From Saksenaea vasiformis B4078 (Eukaryota; Mucoromycota; Mucoromycetes; Mucorales; Saksenaeaceae), in the NCBI GenBank assembly GCA_000697055.1, contig JNDT01001937.1, positions 186,001 to 250,000 of the forward strand: 64,000 bases of DNA. The letters run 5' to 3'. Of the stretch, positions 21,891 to 34,700 are shown in pieces (position 1 is the first letter of the stretch; each line of letters opens with the position of its first letter). The translations under genes and the position numbers were made by a program. The notes below the pieces were generated by a model. The model was given only the letters and a program-made list of their open reading frames with translations, searched no databases and had not been told where the DNA came from.

Positions 21891-24800
21891 ATGGGCTATC
21901 GCAAAGGAGGTCGATTCAACAAGAAACGGGCAGCTAATCCCGTAAGCGATGAGCCAAAGTTTTCTTTATGTTCAAACTTGAGATTGCTATAGAAGCCAGA
22001 AAATATGACAGAGGATAGTCGTGGCGCCTCCAACTACAGGGATATCGTAAAAGACAACGAGAAGTTTAGAAACTATTACAAGGTAGACCCGTTATATTGA
22101 AATAATCTTCTTATTTACTGACGCTGAAAAATAGAGTCAAAACCTTCTCTCCGATGAAGAGTTCGAAACTTTCTATAAGGCGCTCCAGACACCACTTCCG
22201 AGCACTTTCCGTATTACCGGAAGCAGAAGGTAACAGGATAGAGGAAATGATCGTAAGTTACTTATATCGCATTCTAGCAACGCCATGCAGATCCATGAAG
22301 TGGTACAGAAAAGCTATGTTCCTAGTATGGAAAATGTGGTGATCGATGGACAGAAATATGATCCACCCACGCCATTGGCATGGTGCGGATAGTTGACAAG
22401 AAAGAAGATGAGTATATTGATGTGACAATAATAGGTATCCGGACCAACTTGCATGGCAGGTAAATGCACCAAGAGCAGTATTGAAACGATCCCCAGAATT
22501 CTCGAAATTCCACAAATTCATTGTGAGCGAAACAGAAGCTGTAAGTACATTAGCCATGCTTCAAGATTGAATCAGTTCTCATGGGTGGTTTCCTATAGGG
22601 TAATGTGAGCAGACAGGAAGCTGTTAGTATGGTTCCACCTCTTTTGATGGATGTCAAACCGCACCAATGGGTAAGTTAATGTGTAGAGATGGATTGTTGG
22701 CGTTTACATGATATTAGGTTCTCGATATGTGTGCTGCTCCAGGTTCAAAGACAGCGCAAATTATTGAAGCTATTCATGCCAACGATAAATTGAATGAGAT
22801 GCCAAGTAAGATAAATGGTGCCTATAAACTTAAAAATGGGAAAACTGACATTGGTATTGTAGCTGGACTTGTGGTGGCGAACGATGCTGATTATAAGCGA
22901 AGTCATATGTTGGTCCATCAATCCAAGCGTTTACAGTCCCCCTGCTTCATGGCAACTAACCATGACGCCTCGCAATTCCCAAATGTGCACGTTCCTGTAA
23001 GTGGCACAGAAAAACATGGTCAGAAGCAATCCTCTTATGTTTCGATACCCTAGGTGGAAGGTAGTGCTACACCTTTGCCCTGGCAGTTTGATCGTGTTCT
23101 TTGTGATGTACCATGCAGGTAAGAACATCCCACCGTCGACATAGCTGTATCTCAACGCTTTGTTAGTGGTGATGGAACGCTACGAAAGAACGAAAAGATC
23201 TGGAAGGAATGGACGCAAGCTTCAGCTCTCTCATTGCATAGGTATAAAAAATAGTTCTCTATAATGCATTTGTTAGCATTCATGCAACAGTGCTGACACG
23301 TGGATAATAGTGTACAGGTGCAAATCTTTTTACGAGGCGCTCAGTTGGCCAAGCTGGGTGGTCGTATTGTGTACTCAACTTGCTCGTTCAATCCTATTGA
23401 AAACGAAGCTGTTGTTGCTGAGGTTCTGCGACTAGCTAACGGTAAATTGGGACTCGATAAGTAACAAGGAATAACAAAATCTATCAGGTGCCTTGGAAAT
23501 CAAGGATGTCTCAGATCAACTCCCTAATTTGAAACGAAAGCCTGGTCTCAAGACCTGGAAGGTATGGAACCAAAAGCGGAAATAAGATGGCTAAGTATAT
23601 TATTGAATTTTTCAGGTGATGACCAGAGAAGGACAATATATTTCATCAGTCGATGAAATCGAGAATGGTCGTCAACGGTTCAAGTTCCCAAAGACAGTGT
23701 TCCCGCCCGCAAATGCCGACGAATTACATTTGGAAAGATGGTAATCTATACTATTTCTTTTTTATCTATGGCTGATCTATTCTTCTTCGGTAGCTTAAGA
23801 ATCTATCCACATGAACAGGACACCGGTGGTTTCTTTGTTGCTGTCTTTGAAAAAGTCAAGCCAATGACGGCTGCTGATCGTGCACATTTGGCCAAAACGC
23901 AGGGTGTACAGATCAAGGCTGACGAAGTGGCAGCAGCTGAAGCTGAAGAGGAATCGTTGGTGAAATCAGTTGAGCCCGTAGCAAGCGAAGAAGAAGACAA
24001 GCCTGAAGAAGAAAGCAATGCAGCGGAAGTCGAGATTCCAAGCAAGCGCACTGCCGGTGAGAGTGGTGATAAGCCAGTCCAGAAGAAACCCAAGAAGGAT
24101 GTACCTGGAATCAAGGAAGCGCCTTTCGACTTGATGCGACCAGACAACCCTGATATAAGCGATATTAGGTAAGTAAACTAGTGTACACGAGACAACATGT
24201 TTCTTACAGTGCGATAGGGACTTTTATGAGATGGATCCAAACTTCCCCACAGATCAGTACTTGTTGCGATCAGAGGAAGCGGCTAAGAACCGCAGTTTGT
24301 ATTTTGTATCAAAGGCTGTGAAGATGATATTGGAAGCCAATGATGTTGACCGTCTGCATATCGTCAACACTGGTGTCCGATTGTTTGTTCGTCAAGGATC
24401 TTTGTTGGAGGGCGGATCACCCTTCCGACTTACGTCCGAGGGCTTACCTCTGCTGGAGCGTGTGATCTCAGACCGCCGACGTGTCCGTGTTTCCTATGCC
24501 GATCTGAAGATATTATTAACAGAGGCTTTCCCAAAGCTGGAAGAGTTTGAAAGTAATACAGCTAGCCAGCTCGAAAAAATGGGTAAGTTCTACATTAAGA
24601 ACGCACACATGTTGTCTGACGTATTTATTTCTATTAGAGTTTGGCTGTTGCATCTTCCACATCGAACTTCCCGCAACCGGTGAACATACGTAAGTGTTTA
24701 CAAGTGTTATATTACCCCTACTTATTTCCATTTTAGGCCTGGATGGGCGACATCTTTGTCGATGCCAGTATGGAGAGGCAAAGCGTCCGTCAATGTGCTG

Positions 24801-25013
24801 TTAAACAAGCAGGACAAACGGTAAGTGATATACATTTTCTTTTGAACGATAACACTTACGTTGTGTAACCCCAGATCACTATGCCAGAGACTATTTGGCA
24901 TTATCCCTGCAACTACCCCTGCTCATCTGCAACAACGAGCTCTTGAGAATCAGAAAAAGGATGGCGCTGAAGAAGAAGAAAAAGAAGAAATAGAAACGCC
25001 TACAGAGGAATAA
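21891..25013 (+). CDS. trm4: tRNA (cytosine-5-)-methyltransferase, TRM4/NCL1/NSUN2 family
   Basis: Nuclear enzyme forming m5C in tRNAs (yeast Trm4 modifies positions 34, 40, 48 and 49). About thirteen exons rebuild a near full-length NSUN2-type protein. The N-terminus is MGYRKGGRFNKKRAANP. Segments in order: NYRDIVKDNEKFRNYYK; PLPSTFRITG; the block VSETEAGNVSRQEAVSMVPP; motif I VLDMCAAPGSKTAQIIEAIH; VANDADYKRSHMLVHQSKRL; TNHDASQFPN; motif IV CDVPCSGDGTLRKN, with the proton-transfer Cys beside an intron; motif VI IVYSTCSFNPIENEAVVAEV, with the catalytic Cys; QDTGGFFVAVFEKV; an acidic linker; and a PUA-like C-terminal part (PVWRGKASVNVLLNK). Both catalytic cysteines are present, so it should be active. 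It ends EIETPTEE. The start is the first ATG in frame with the conserved N-terminus. Confidence 0.94.
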
Positions 25014-25417
25014 AACCATTTATTTTCTTGGTTACGGCAGTGAATATAAGAAACGTGCATAAATAAAATACATTTTGCCAAACAGGTTAGGGATTCTAAT
25101 AGATGGCGGCGGCACTATCAATAAAGAAAGTGTAATTTTTGATCCGATTCGTTACCGAGTTACAGCCCGAGGAATAACAAGCGTCGCTGTGCAACCATGC
25201 AAGAGGCGGAGGTTAAATCAGAGAACACACACCACTTCAGTAAGTCTCCTTCTCCCCTTTACCTTTTTCTGTACGCCAAGAATTTGGGCAATAATCGCTT
25301 TTGTACTGAGGGCTCCTCAATTTTTTTTTCCTCTTGCATTTGAAAACTTTTGGCTTGTATGATTGGCTAGGTTTCCAATGACGGAAGAACAAGAAAAAGC
25401 AATTACAGGTTCCCAAA

Positions 25418-26705
25418 GTGAAACGTGCTGCTTTTAAAACGGACGAACTGTCGTTGCGTTCTTTATACTTTCTTTTGTGTATGTTTTTTTACGGATCCAT
25501 TATCACTGGCGAGCATCCCTCTCGAAACAATCGTATCATGCAACGACGTCGTCTCAGAAGCTTCTCCGCCAGCTCGATCCATTCACCCACACTGTTGAGT
25601 CGCGGCTTCGCCAGCCTCAGGGGTGCCAGCAGTCGTCGATCATCCAACTCTTTACCGTCCTCACCCATGTCTGCCACAGATGCAGCACAGACGTCGTCTG
25701 ATAATTCATCTTCACTCCACATTCGACTAGTCCCCAATGTAGGACTGGCTTGCCGCTGTTTTATCTTTGAAGTGATCGATCGAGTGCTCCAACCGGGAGT
25801 CACGTACAAGGTTGGACGTTACAGTGACAGAAATATGATACCCGAACGGATATCGTTCAAAAGTAAAGTGGTCAGCCGTAGTCATGCAGAACTGTGGATT
25901 GATGAGGGCAAGGTTTGTAATGTACGTTCTTTTATTGGAGACTAACCAGTATTGGTTATTCTTCTTACTTCTTCAGATGTACATCAAAGATATTGGATCC
26001 TCCAGTGGTACGTTTCTCAATCGCGTCCGTCTTAGTCCTCCAGGGAACAAAAGTAGACCCTACGAAATAAAGGATGGCGATCTTATCCAGCTTGGTGTGG
26101 ACTATCAAGGTGGTGATGAACCAATGTATCGGGCCGTACGGATACGAGTGGAAGTTAACCATCACACCCAACCAACCTACAGTCGAGCAGCATTCCAACA
26201 ATTGAGACAGCACTGGACTGTCGATCCCACCAGCGGTGGCACTAGAAGCGACGACATCCAGGAATGTTGTATATGCCTATACGCCATTGCTCCCTTCCAA
26301 GCGCTTTTCATTGCTCCATGTTCTCATGTATTTCATTTCAAATGTTTACGACCCATTTTATTACAAAATTATCCTGCATTTTCCTGTCCATTATGTCGTG
26401 GCTACTCTGATCTGGAGGCAAGCGTGGCGGTAGAGGTCAGTGACGTGATGGAGGCCCTGAAACTTGAAGAGAAATCATCACCAACACAACAACAAGAACA
26501 AGAACAAGAACAACCGCCTATGATTCAAGAGGTGGAGGAGGAGGAAGAGGATGAAGCGGCAGGGACATCTTCCATCGGCACGAAACCGCAAGCAATTAAT
26601 AATAGACAGCATCCAACTAATCGGACAGATGGATTTTTATCGACTACTTTGGTTGGTTCACCTACATTTGGAGAAATATTACCAGCATCAAGTGGATCAG
26701 CATAA
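25418..26705 (+). CDS. dma1: FHA-RING E3 ubiquitin ligase, Dma1/Dma2 (CHFR/RNF8-like) family
   Basis: Two exons (25418-25912 and 25977-26705) around a 64-nt intron. The FHA domain spans both: YKVGRYSDRNM, SKVVSRSHAELW, KDIGSSSGTFLNRVRL and YEIKDGDLIQLGVD, with the phosphothreonine-binding Arg, Ser and His in place. A C3H2C3 (RING-H2) finger follows: CCICLYAI, APCSHVFHFKCLRP, CPLCRGY. The tail is low-complexity, Gln/Glu-rich. The FHA-then-RING order and spacing match fungal Dma proteins, which restrain mitotic exit, septation and the spindle checkpoint by ubiquitinating phosphorylated partners. The annotated ATG gives 407 aa with an unusual hydrophobic N-terminus. The ATG at 25538 (MQRRRLRSFSASS) gives 367 aa and looks more natural. 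Confidence 0.88.
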
Positions 26706-28467
26706 AAGGAAAGCATTTTTTTTCTGACAACTCCTTTTATGTCAGAAGAAAAAAAAATCAGTGTTTTAATTTAAAGTGTTGGTTTTCTCCTTCGATATAC
26801 TTGTTTTGATTCTTTCAATATCAAAATTCCATTGTAGTGTTTGCATATCGATTATGTATAGCATACCGACGGGGTTATCTGCGGTTACATTTGTTTCTGA
26901 AAGTTTCATATCTCTTTTTGTTCTCAACAACAATGAAATATATATTCATAAGGTTTGGGTAGATCTTGTATGATAAAATATCAAATTAAAAAAGGAAAAA
27001 AAAAACTTGGATAGCAGCCGTTTATATACCATTTTCTAGTCTATTCGTTGCTGATTCGCAGCAACCTGTGCCAATCCGTATAGAAACGCTATCACAGCCA
27101 GTCTTGGTAATTACGAATAGCTTGGAAAGGCATTCTTATGTCTGCTGTGGTTTCGGCTTCATTCCTATAGTTCGTTCCGACTGCGGAACTTCATCACATT
27201 TAAATTCTGAGAGATTTGAGCGCAAATTATAGGAGTTTACTAATAGCAGCACCTTAGCTGCAAGTTACTTATTCCTCGGCAAGCGTTTTTCTTTTTTACG
27301 TTACTCCGATGTTGTATACCAAGACCCGAACAGGTCTGGCATCCCTTCAGGTAATGTACCTTGCTTTCCTCTACCTTGCCGCTGTCACTTCAGCCCGATC
27401 TGCTGCCACGCACCCGCCTTATCCGTGGGTAACAAGTGCAGCAGCAGTCTCCGTCATGACGCACGGATAATACTCGGGGTAAGTGAGCATACACTGGACA
27501 GTACAAAAGGTTATCACCCATGAATGCTTTTATGCTACTGAAATACATTTTGGAGTCACTGGAGAACACGCTCATATATGTAGGATTCCCATGGTTTTGC
27601 TGATATATTAATGATTGGATACTCAGTTCGTCTCGCAGTAAATACAAACTCGACTCTCTCTAATAAAAAGCCGAATTTACTGAAAGAAGCTTGCAAAATG
27701 GTTTGATAAACAGCGTAAAGGAAACTTCAAAGTCTTCTATCTTCTTCTTCGAGAATTAAACTTGTGGTACTTGCTCAAGCATTCTTCTCTAAAGTGCTGG
27801 TGCACGAATTTGTTTAGGGGCATCTTTTTTTTGTTACGGAGATCATAATCTACTGCTGGGCTACGCGTAATGTCACTTCCCGCTTGACAATGTAACAGAG
27901 GTTGAAATGGAAGCGTTCTGTTTTGTGCTATGGGCAGTTTGTGATAGCGTCCCTAGTATCGAGCACTTTTGGTGCTTACATCGCCACGAGAAATCCATCC
28001 ATGGAGCCTACTGTAGCAGAGAACGGTTAGAAGCATATCTATCGGATGCATAAGAGGCAAAACGCTTAATACTCTGATTTCTTTTTCTGGAGCAGGTTGT
28101 TGCACCTCGAGCTTCTTCATTTATATCTAGCCTGCCCATATGAGGTTGGTCAAAGGAGTTACCAAAACGTGGTGGGAATGGATCCAGCCAGATATTTAAA
28201 CGATAATAGGATACATTTCCCTGATCAAGTATACACTCACGACTCTTATATTGCACATATCAACTTTTTTATAGGTCTTTTTAAACATGAAAACTAAAGA
28301 ATGGACAGTGTTACATGATCCAATGATCAACTCACGGATTAAATTTGCATCTCAAATATGGAATAGTTGAGAATTAGTATGTGCCAACGTTTTTCTTCGC
28401 CTTGAGTCGTTCAGGCATTCTCATTTGATAATCTAAGCATCATGAAACCGGTTCGTAAATCCGAGGT
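26706..28467. other. Intergenic, no supported gene
   Basis: About 1.76 kb of AT-rich DNA between the 3' ends of the Dma-type gene (plus) and the AP-1 mu gene (minus), so it serves as two terminator regions. It contains poly-A runs near 26988-27006. The short frames have no recognisable motif. Confidence 0.45.
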
Positions 28468-30264
28468 TCATTTAAATTCATCATTCTTACCTCCGTTCTG
28501 AGTAATGTATCGCACCCATGGCAATGCTTGGTATCCGCTCTTCTCTACTACCTTCAGGTATCGTACCTGGATGCCCGATACAGTGTAGTAAGGAATTTCG
28601 AACTTTATATTAATCGGTGGTCGCTTCTCGGTCTCTTCCGCTAGAAACCATATCCAAGTCAATTTTTTCAAGATACCTTCCCAGTAATACGATGTAGCTT
28701 ACCAGCTTGAACAGAAGGCAATCCAAAATGAGCTCGCATAATAAGTTCTTTGCCTCCCTGGAACTGCTTAATCTTCCACACCAAACATGACCGCTCGGGT
28801 TTGTATGAAACTGATCCGCTACTACTCTGTAATAATATCACGTTATTTTTCCTTGTCAGACGTTTCGCCGTAAGCATAATACCTTGAATTTAGGTGTGTC
28901 CGCATCGTCTGGCACTGGCACTTCGATCTCTACATTATTTGCTGTGCTCCTGCGCTTGAACTGCGCCTTGGCCTTGATCAAGTATTCAACGCGCGAACCC
29001 GAGTACACTTCCACAACAGCCTCAACCCAGATCAAAGGCTTCACTGTAGTAGGTAATCGATAGCTCATCAACTCAAATTCACCGTCGGGAGGAATAAAGC
29101 TGATAGTGCGGTCATTTTCGAATTTACTTAGCCGGACACATTGATGAAACTTTACATCTTCCATCTCAATAGCCTTGGCTGATGTGTTGGCTATGTAACA
29201 ACAATAACGAGCCCGCATTAATTAATCTTCAGTTACCAAGCTTCTGTCGTTTTTTCCTTACCTCTGCCTGTGGCCTCAAACATCACCTTGTCATTCAAAC
29301 CCAATCGCAGTTCCGGCATACCAGAAAGAAAACATCTCATCTTGACAGCACCTAGAACTTCACTTCGTAGAACATTGCCATTTGCATTTACCTGAAAAAG
29401 AAAAAAAATGTCAGCCATTTCCCCCTCTTCAATCACTGCGACAACGCTTACCAAAAGATTGACACTCTCTATCACGTCCAAGAACACTTCATTCTTCTTG
29501 TACTTGATTCCTTCCGAACGCCACGACACGGCATTTGTGACAGCCATGGGCGGTCGTACCTGCACCTCAAGTTTATAGGCGTCCTGAGTGATATATCTAT
29601 ATAAAAGAAAAGGGACCATCCGTTCTAGCCATCGTTCGAGAAATTCTAAAGACTTTTTTTTTTCACTTGCTCTTGTAAAATTTTGGGCTCCGTCGTTTGA
29701 GGATATCCAAAGTCCATCATCTCATCCAGCAATTCGTAGACAATCACAAAGTTATCTCGAATCGATTCTTCTTCCAGTTCCTTAAAGTATTCTGCAAAGA
29801 CTTGCGTCAGCTTGTGTAGATATAGCATGATAGCGGCGGCGTTCGTATTCTTTCGCGTCAGTGCAAGCACTATATCAAAACTAGAACATGAACCGGGATT
29901 TCTCTTTTACGCGGCTCTACTCGTCGTAGATAAGGGTTCAACATACGATACAAATTGTTATGTTTGAGGTATAGGTAGTTAATGCCTTCATGGGTGAAAC
30001 AGGGCAATGGCACATGCTCATCCTCAGCTTCAGAAACCTAAAAAAAACCATGAGCTTTTCCATGTCGACATGTTCATTCACATGTCTTTACCAGAGGCAT
30101 AAAGTTTTCGACGGCGCTCATGGGAATATCGCCTCGATAGTTACGGGAAATAAGGACCTTTCCTTTTACATCCAATATGAACACTGTTCGGGGTAAGACA
30201 CGATGGTCAAAATGCATTTCTTTTACCAAATAAAGGTTTCATAGCCTTTACCTGCAGATGCCAT
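28468..30264 (-). CDS. apm1: AP-1 clathrin adaptor complex mu subunit
   Basis: Medium chain of the AP-1 adaptor, which sorts cargo between the trans-Golgi network and endosomes and binds YxxPhi signals through its C-terminal domain. The start MASA is joined by a short intron (GTAAAGG...CAG) to VFILDVKGKVLISRNYRGDI, the longin-like N-domain. LALTRKNTNAAAIMLYLHKL follows. The mu-homology domain runs through AVSWRSEGIKYKKNEVFLDV, FLSGMPELRLGLNDKV, KFHQCVRLSKFENDRTISFI, PDGEFELMSYRLPTTVKPLI, KRRSTANNVEIEVPVPDDAD, LIMRAHFGLPSVQA and GIQVRYLKVVEKSGYQALPW. Wording such as EGIKYKKNEVFLDVIE and the C-terminal WVRYITQNG is diagnostic of AP-1 rather than AP-2 mu. About eight exons. The protein ends GGKNDEFK. 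Confidence 0.95.
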
Positions 30265-31750
30265 GTCTTAAAACGCCGTGTTATAGTAGTGTTCCAGCGA
30301 CAATGAAATGGTGAAGGAGATGAAGACCCTTCGGTAAGAGTATGCACCGTGACGGTGTTCATCCCCGACCATCGGAAAGTAAAAATTTCATCTCTCGTTC
30401 CTTTGTACGTATTGTCCACGTATTGCCAAGTCGCTCAGGCCGGGTCATGACCTGGATCACCAGCTTAACTGTGACCGTCATCCACTGAAGAAAAAAGGAT
30501 CCTACGAATTTCAGGGGACTTTGGAGTCATTCTGCCATATGAAGCAGAGCAGAAAATTGCGAACGTGGCGTTGTTTGAGGTTTTACCGCTCTGCATTTTT
30601 TCAAAGGCCTGGTCGCTCGTCAATACTTAGTTTAGTGATATGGACTCCGAGGGCAGTGCTCATTCAAATTAAAATGAATTGCGGTGATTAATAAAAGATA
30701 TGGATCTTTCCTCAAAGACCAGACATACACTTTCTGTTGTCGAAATGTCGGTGTCAAGCTCAATCGAATTAACTTGCACCAGATGAATTTGCCCCTAAAA
30801 CTTAATCAGAGCTCTTAGGGAACATAGGTGTTGCACAGAGCAGATCACCTTAGAACCACTACGGGAAAAAGTCTTAACTATTGCATAATCTTGGAAAAAT
30901 ATTAACAAAACCAACAAAATCCAAGATTTCTCCTAGGTGTTTTCTCGTAGTGAACCTATTCTAAACCTTACTCTAGACTTTTAGTTTTGCTAAAACGCTT
31001 CAATTAACATCTGGATAGAAAGATTGTTATAATAAATAAGACGGGTGATATAGCCATAGCTCGTAAGGAAAATTGCGGTTTGCAATAGTCCATGGTTGTG
31101 TAAGACTTGCGGTCCCAAAAAGAATCGAAAGAGAAAAAGGAGCAAAAGAAACGTCGCAGGCACCAGAGTACCCATACCAATCCCTTATGCGACTAGTACT
31201 TTTCTTTACTCACATCCACAACATCTACAACCCATCTGTGTTGCCTGGGATCATCTTTATTTCTATTCTCGTAATGACAACCCGGTCAGCTTGATTGATT
31301 GGTAGGTATATTATGCAGTAATTAGACTACACCTTACATTCGGTTAAAATTACTCAGCACTTGCTAATATTATACTCGATCCCGTCTTGATCACCAATTT
31401 GCTTATCACTCTTTGTATATTTGGTTGAGAGCCTTTCGTCCTTTCACTCACTCCTGCGTGAGATTCGATCTCGGTAATTCTCGTTCCGTCTCCTTCTCTG
31501 ACAACTTCTTATTGATATTTTTCTCCTTGCAAGTATTTCCGTCCGAAAGACCACCGTAGCCTGCGCAAAAAGTCTAACAAAGCCTTCGAATGTCTCGTAC
31601 CTTATTAGGAAGAATGAACCAATGTATAGGATATCTTCTGGCCGACACAAAAAAAAAAAAAGAGAAGTCCAAAACATTGCGTCATTTGGCCATTGTCTTT
31701 AAGCTGGAAATTTAGACAACAATAATACCTCATCTCTCTTTCTTTACTTC
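30265..31750. other. Intergenic between AP-1 mu and the Fanzor-like gene
   Basis: AT-rich spacer holding the AP-1 mu promoter on its left side. Short lysine/arginine-rich frames near 31096-31305 have no recognisable motif. An A-run lies at 31648-31661. I saw no inverted repeat marking a left end for the Fanzor-like element. Confidence 0.4.
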
Positions 31751-34700
31751 ATGGAACAAATTGCTTTACCCACAGTGCGTAGTAGCGCTCGAAGAAAAAG
31801 AAAAAGGCACAACAATCCAGAAATCTCTCCAGAACAAGCAAAGACCGTGTTGCTTGACATCTTTGCGCGCAGACTGGATCGTATTATTGAGAAAGAGCTC
31901 TGGAAGAACGAGAGCAAACGTGCTTTGGTGAAGAAGCCAGAGAAACTATCCGACAGGCTAAAGGAGAAAAAGCTGAAGACACAAGAGAAAAAAATAAACC
32001 GGCTACGATTAAATTTGGAAAAGGCGGACGTTGTTCCAGGGGGGGGGGGGTATCTGGAAGAGGCAGACAAAGAAGCAAACTTACCAAAAGGAACCGTCAA
32101 GAGAAAATTACGTTCACAAAAGCTTGCTGATCTATTGAGGGAGTTTGTTATGACCAACTTCGACAGTATTCTCACAACAGTAAAGGACAGAGGAAAGCCT
32201 GATCGCCCCATAAAGAACGTTGACCCAGAAGTTACGTTCAGGACATGCACAACTTCCTTGAGCTCCATTCTTCGATCAGATCTTGACGAATCGTTGAAAC
32301 AACATTTTATACATACCTTGATTTCCACCATGGAACAGTCCACCAACTATGTCTCTGATCTGGCGGCCGTAGTACAGAGTACAATGTTGAAATATGTCTC
32401 TTCATCATGTACCCTTGATCCAGTAACGAATTCAGCGAAGATTGAATCAAGACAACCGATAACCGGCTTTGATGTCAGAACTGTACTTTCAGACGAAAAA
32501 TCCGCTGTAAGGACCCACTGAAGGATGGCTACACCGCATCTATAGCCGCACTTCCAGAGAGCATCAAAGAATTCGTCGACCAAAATCCAACCAAACGGAA
32601 TGATGACTTCCTTTGTTTGTTTGATCAAACGTGTATTCGATTCCTTCACGGCCTATACTTCTCCAAGCGTGGAAGTATATCTAAGGACAAACACGAATTA
32701 TGAGCGCAGTTGCAGCGCCCTATCCTGGATAATCAGCCAAAAGTTCCTGATGGCCCGTCACGGACAATGCATTTTCAATTAAATCAATACGCGACAAATC
32801 TCTCGAACATGTGGGATGGACCTCTTTACAAAAAAAGTATGAATAATCTATTACGTGTTTTGCTCCGGATGAATCTTGCACCAAAGCGTGAAGAAAAACC
32901 CCGGTAAACCATTGAGAAAGCAAAGGAAAAAAGGAAGAAGAAGATCGACGAAAAAAGGTTTGTGCAGCATTCACATCGAAGAAAAGCTCTCAAGCGAAAG
33001 ATCAAAAAAGAAAAGAAGGAGCTCAACAACCTGAAAAAGCGGATGGAAAAAGTAGGCGATGAGGAGACACTGATCAGACTTTTGCCACACGAGCTGCAAC
33101 ATGCGTCGAAGCAATGAAAAAATTCGAAGTTTCGTTGCAAATAAAGGTGAAAGCGAAGCCAAAGTCAAGGCGAAGAAAGAAGAATAAACCGGAGGACAAC
33201 GCGACGATTGCGACAGAGGAAGTAAATTTAAAATGCCAGTGAACTCTCTATTTACACAATGACAGGAAAAAGAAGCACAGGTGCTGATGTCAAATGGAGC
33301 AGAAGAAAACACGGTGCTTGAACACGTAGAAGAAACATTGGAACAGGCAGAGGAGGAAGATGACGGAACTAAACAAGACGATCGGGAGAAAAGGGAGCCC
33401 AGTCGACGAAGATTAGGAGTATTGCAAGCAATTACCAGAAAGCTTCTGGAGTCAACGGATATCACCGGGATGGTTACCGCTGAAGATGTGCTGGCTGTCT
33501 CACACGACGACGATTCGTTTCCTGCTGAAGAAATGGATGTGCTGATCAGTATTGCAAATTGTTTAAGACCCTACGTTCCTCGAGGGAAGGTCGGATCGGC
33601 GATTAGTCTACGTCTAAACTTCCTGGTCTTGCCAAATATGCTTCTTCAGGCGGCAGGATATGATAAATCCCTCATGAAGATCTGCCCATTGGTTAGTCCT
33701 GCGTCTATTCATGCATCGCGCTTAGATGCAGCCACCGTCTATGAGCTGTTTGGGTCCGAATCTGCTGGAATGCATTTGTACAAGGTAGACGGGTCAGACT
33801 TTTCAAGCCTAAATGACGCAATTTCAGACAAGCGAACTATCTTGGGGTCATTCTTTGAGCTGCAAGCTATCGAACAGCTATGCAAACGCCGGGGGTTGAC
33901 GCCGTGATGGCGTATAACCGTGACTCCGCAGCTTACCGCGATCATTGATGGTGATATTTGTGGGCACCGAAGGACTATGAGTTCCAGATATGAGGAAAGG
34001 CGCAAAAAGAACCGTGGTAAAAGAATATCAAACGTCTCAAAAGATACTGCTCATTCACAAAGTACACACGAGATAGAAAAAGCTATCGAAGATACAGCGT
34101 CAAATATAAAGGCCCTGGAATTGACAGAGCGCCAGGGATTGAAGGCGGTCAAGGAAGTTACGAAATTGATCGAGCGTTTATGCGACTCTCATAGAGGACA
34201 GCAAGCGATCGCGAAACGCCGCAGAAGAGATAAACGGCGGATTCCAAAGCGATCGACTGTGCTTGACGAAGAGGCGGTGCTCCAGCAGCACCTGGCAAGT
34301 CGCGAAGAGTTGAAAGCCGCACGACTTAACTACTGTAAAACCCAAACAGCCTTGAATGAGGTACGAAACGAATTGGCAGATGCACGCAGGAAGAGATACA
34401 GGTTGCAGCAGGTAAACAATATGCTTAAAATCTAATCTGCAGAAAAATCTGATGACGATATATTATAATACGCAGATCCTCAAAGAGCACAAAAAGAAGA
34501 AGGGAAAGAGTCATGCTGAAGATGAAGAAGAGGAAAATGCGAAACGCGAAGATGAAAAGGAGGAGATCATCATGTGCAGGCCTGAAAGTTGGAAACGCCC
34601 TGGATGTGAAGAAAGCGCGGATCGATTGGACATCAGTGGTCTTCTCGAAGAGGCAAGCCTGGATGCCAACAAAACAGTGACATTCAGTGGGACAGATTAC

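Noticed and set aside
25075..25362. 95-aa frame upstream of the Dma-type gene as a separate gene
   Set aside because: It has no motif, poor composition and sits in the expected 5' UTR/promoter.
32901..32932. TAA in the Fanzor-like gene at 32905 as a third nonsense lesion
   Set aside because: It may fall in a short intron starting CG|GTAAAC that keeps frame, so I do not count it as a certain lesion.
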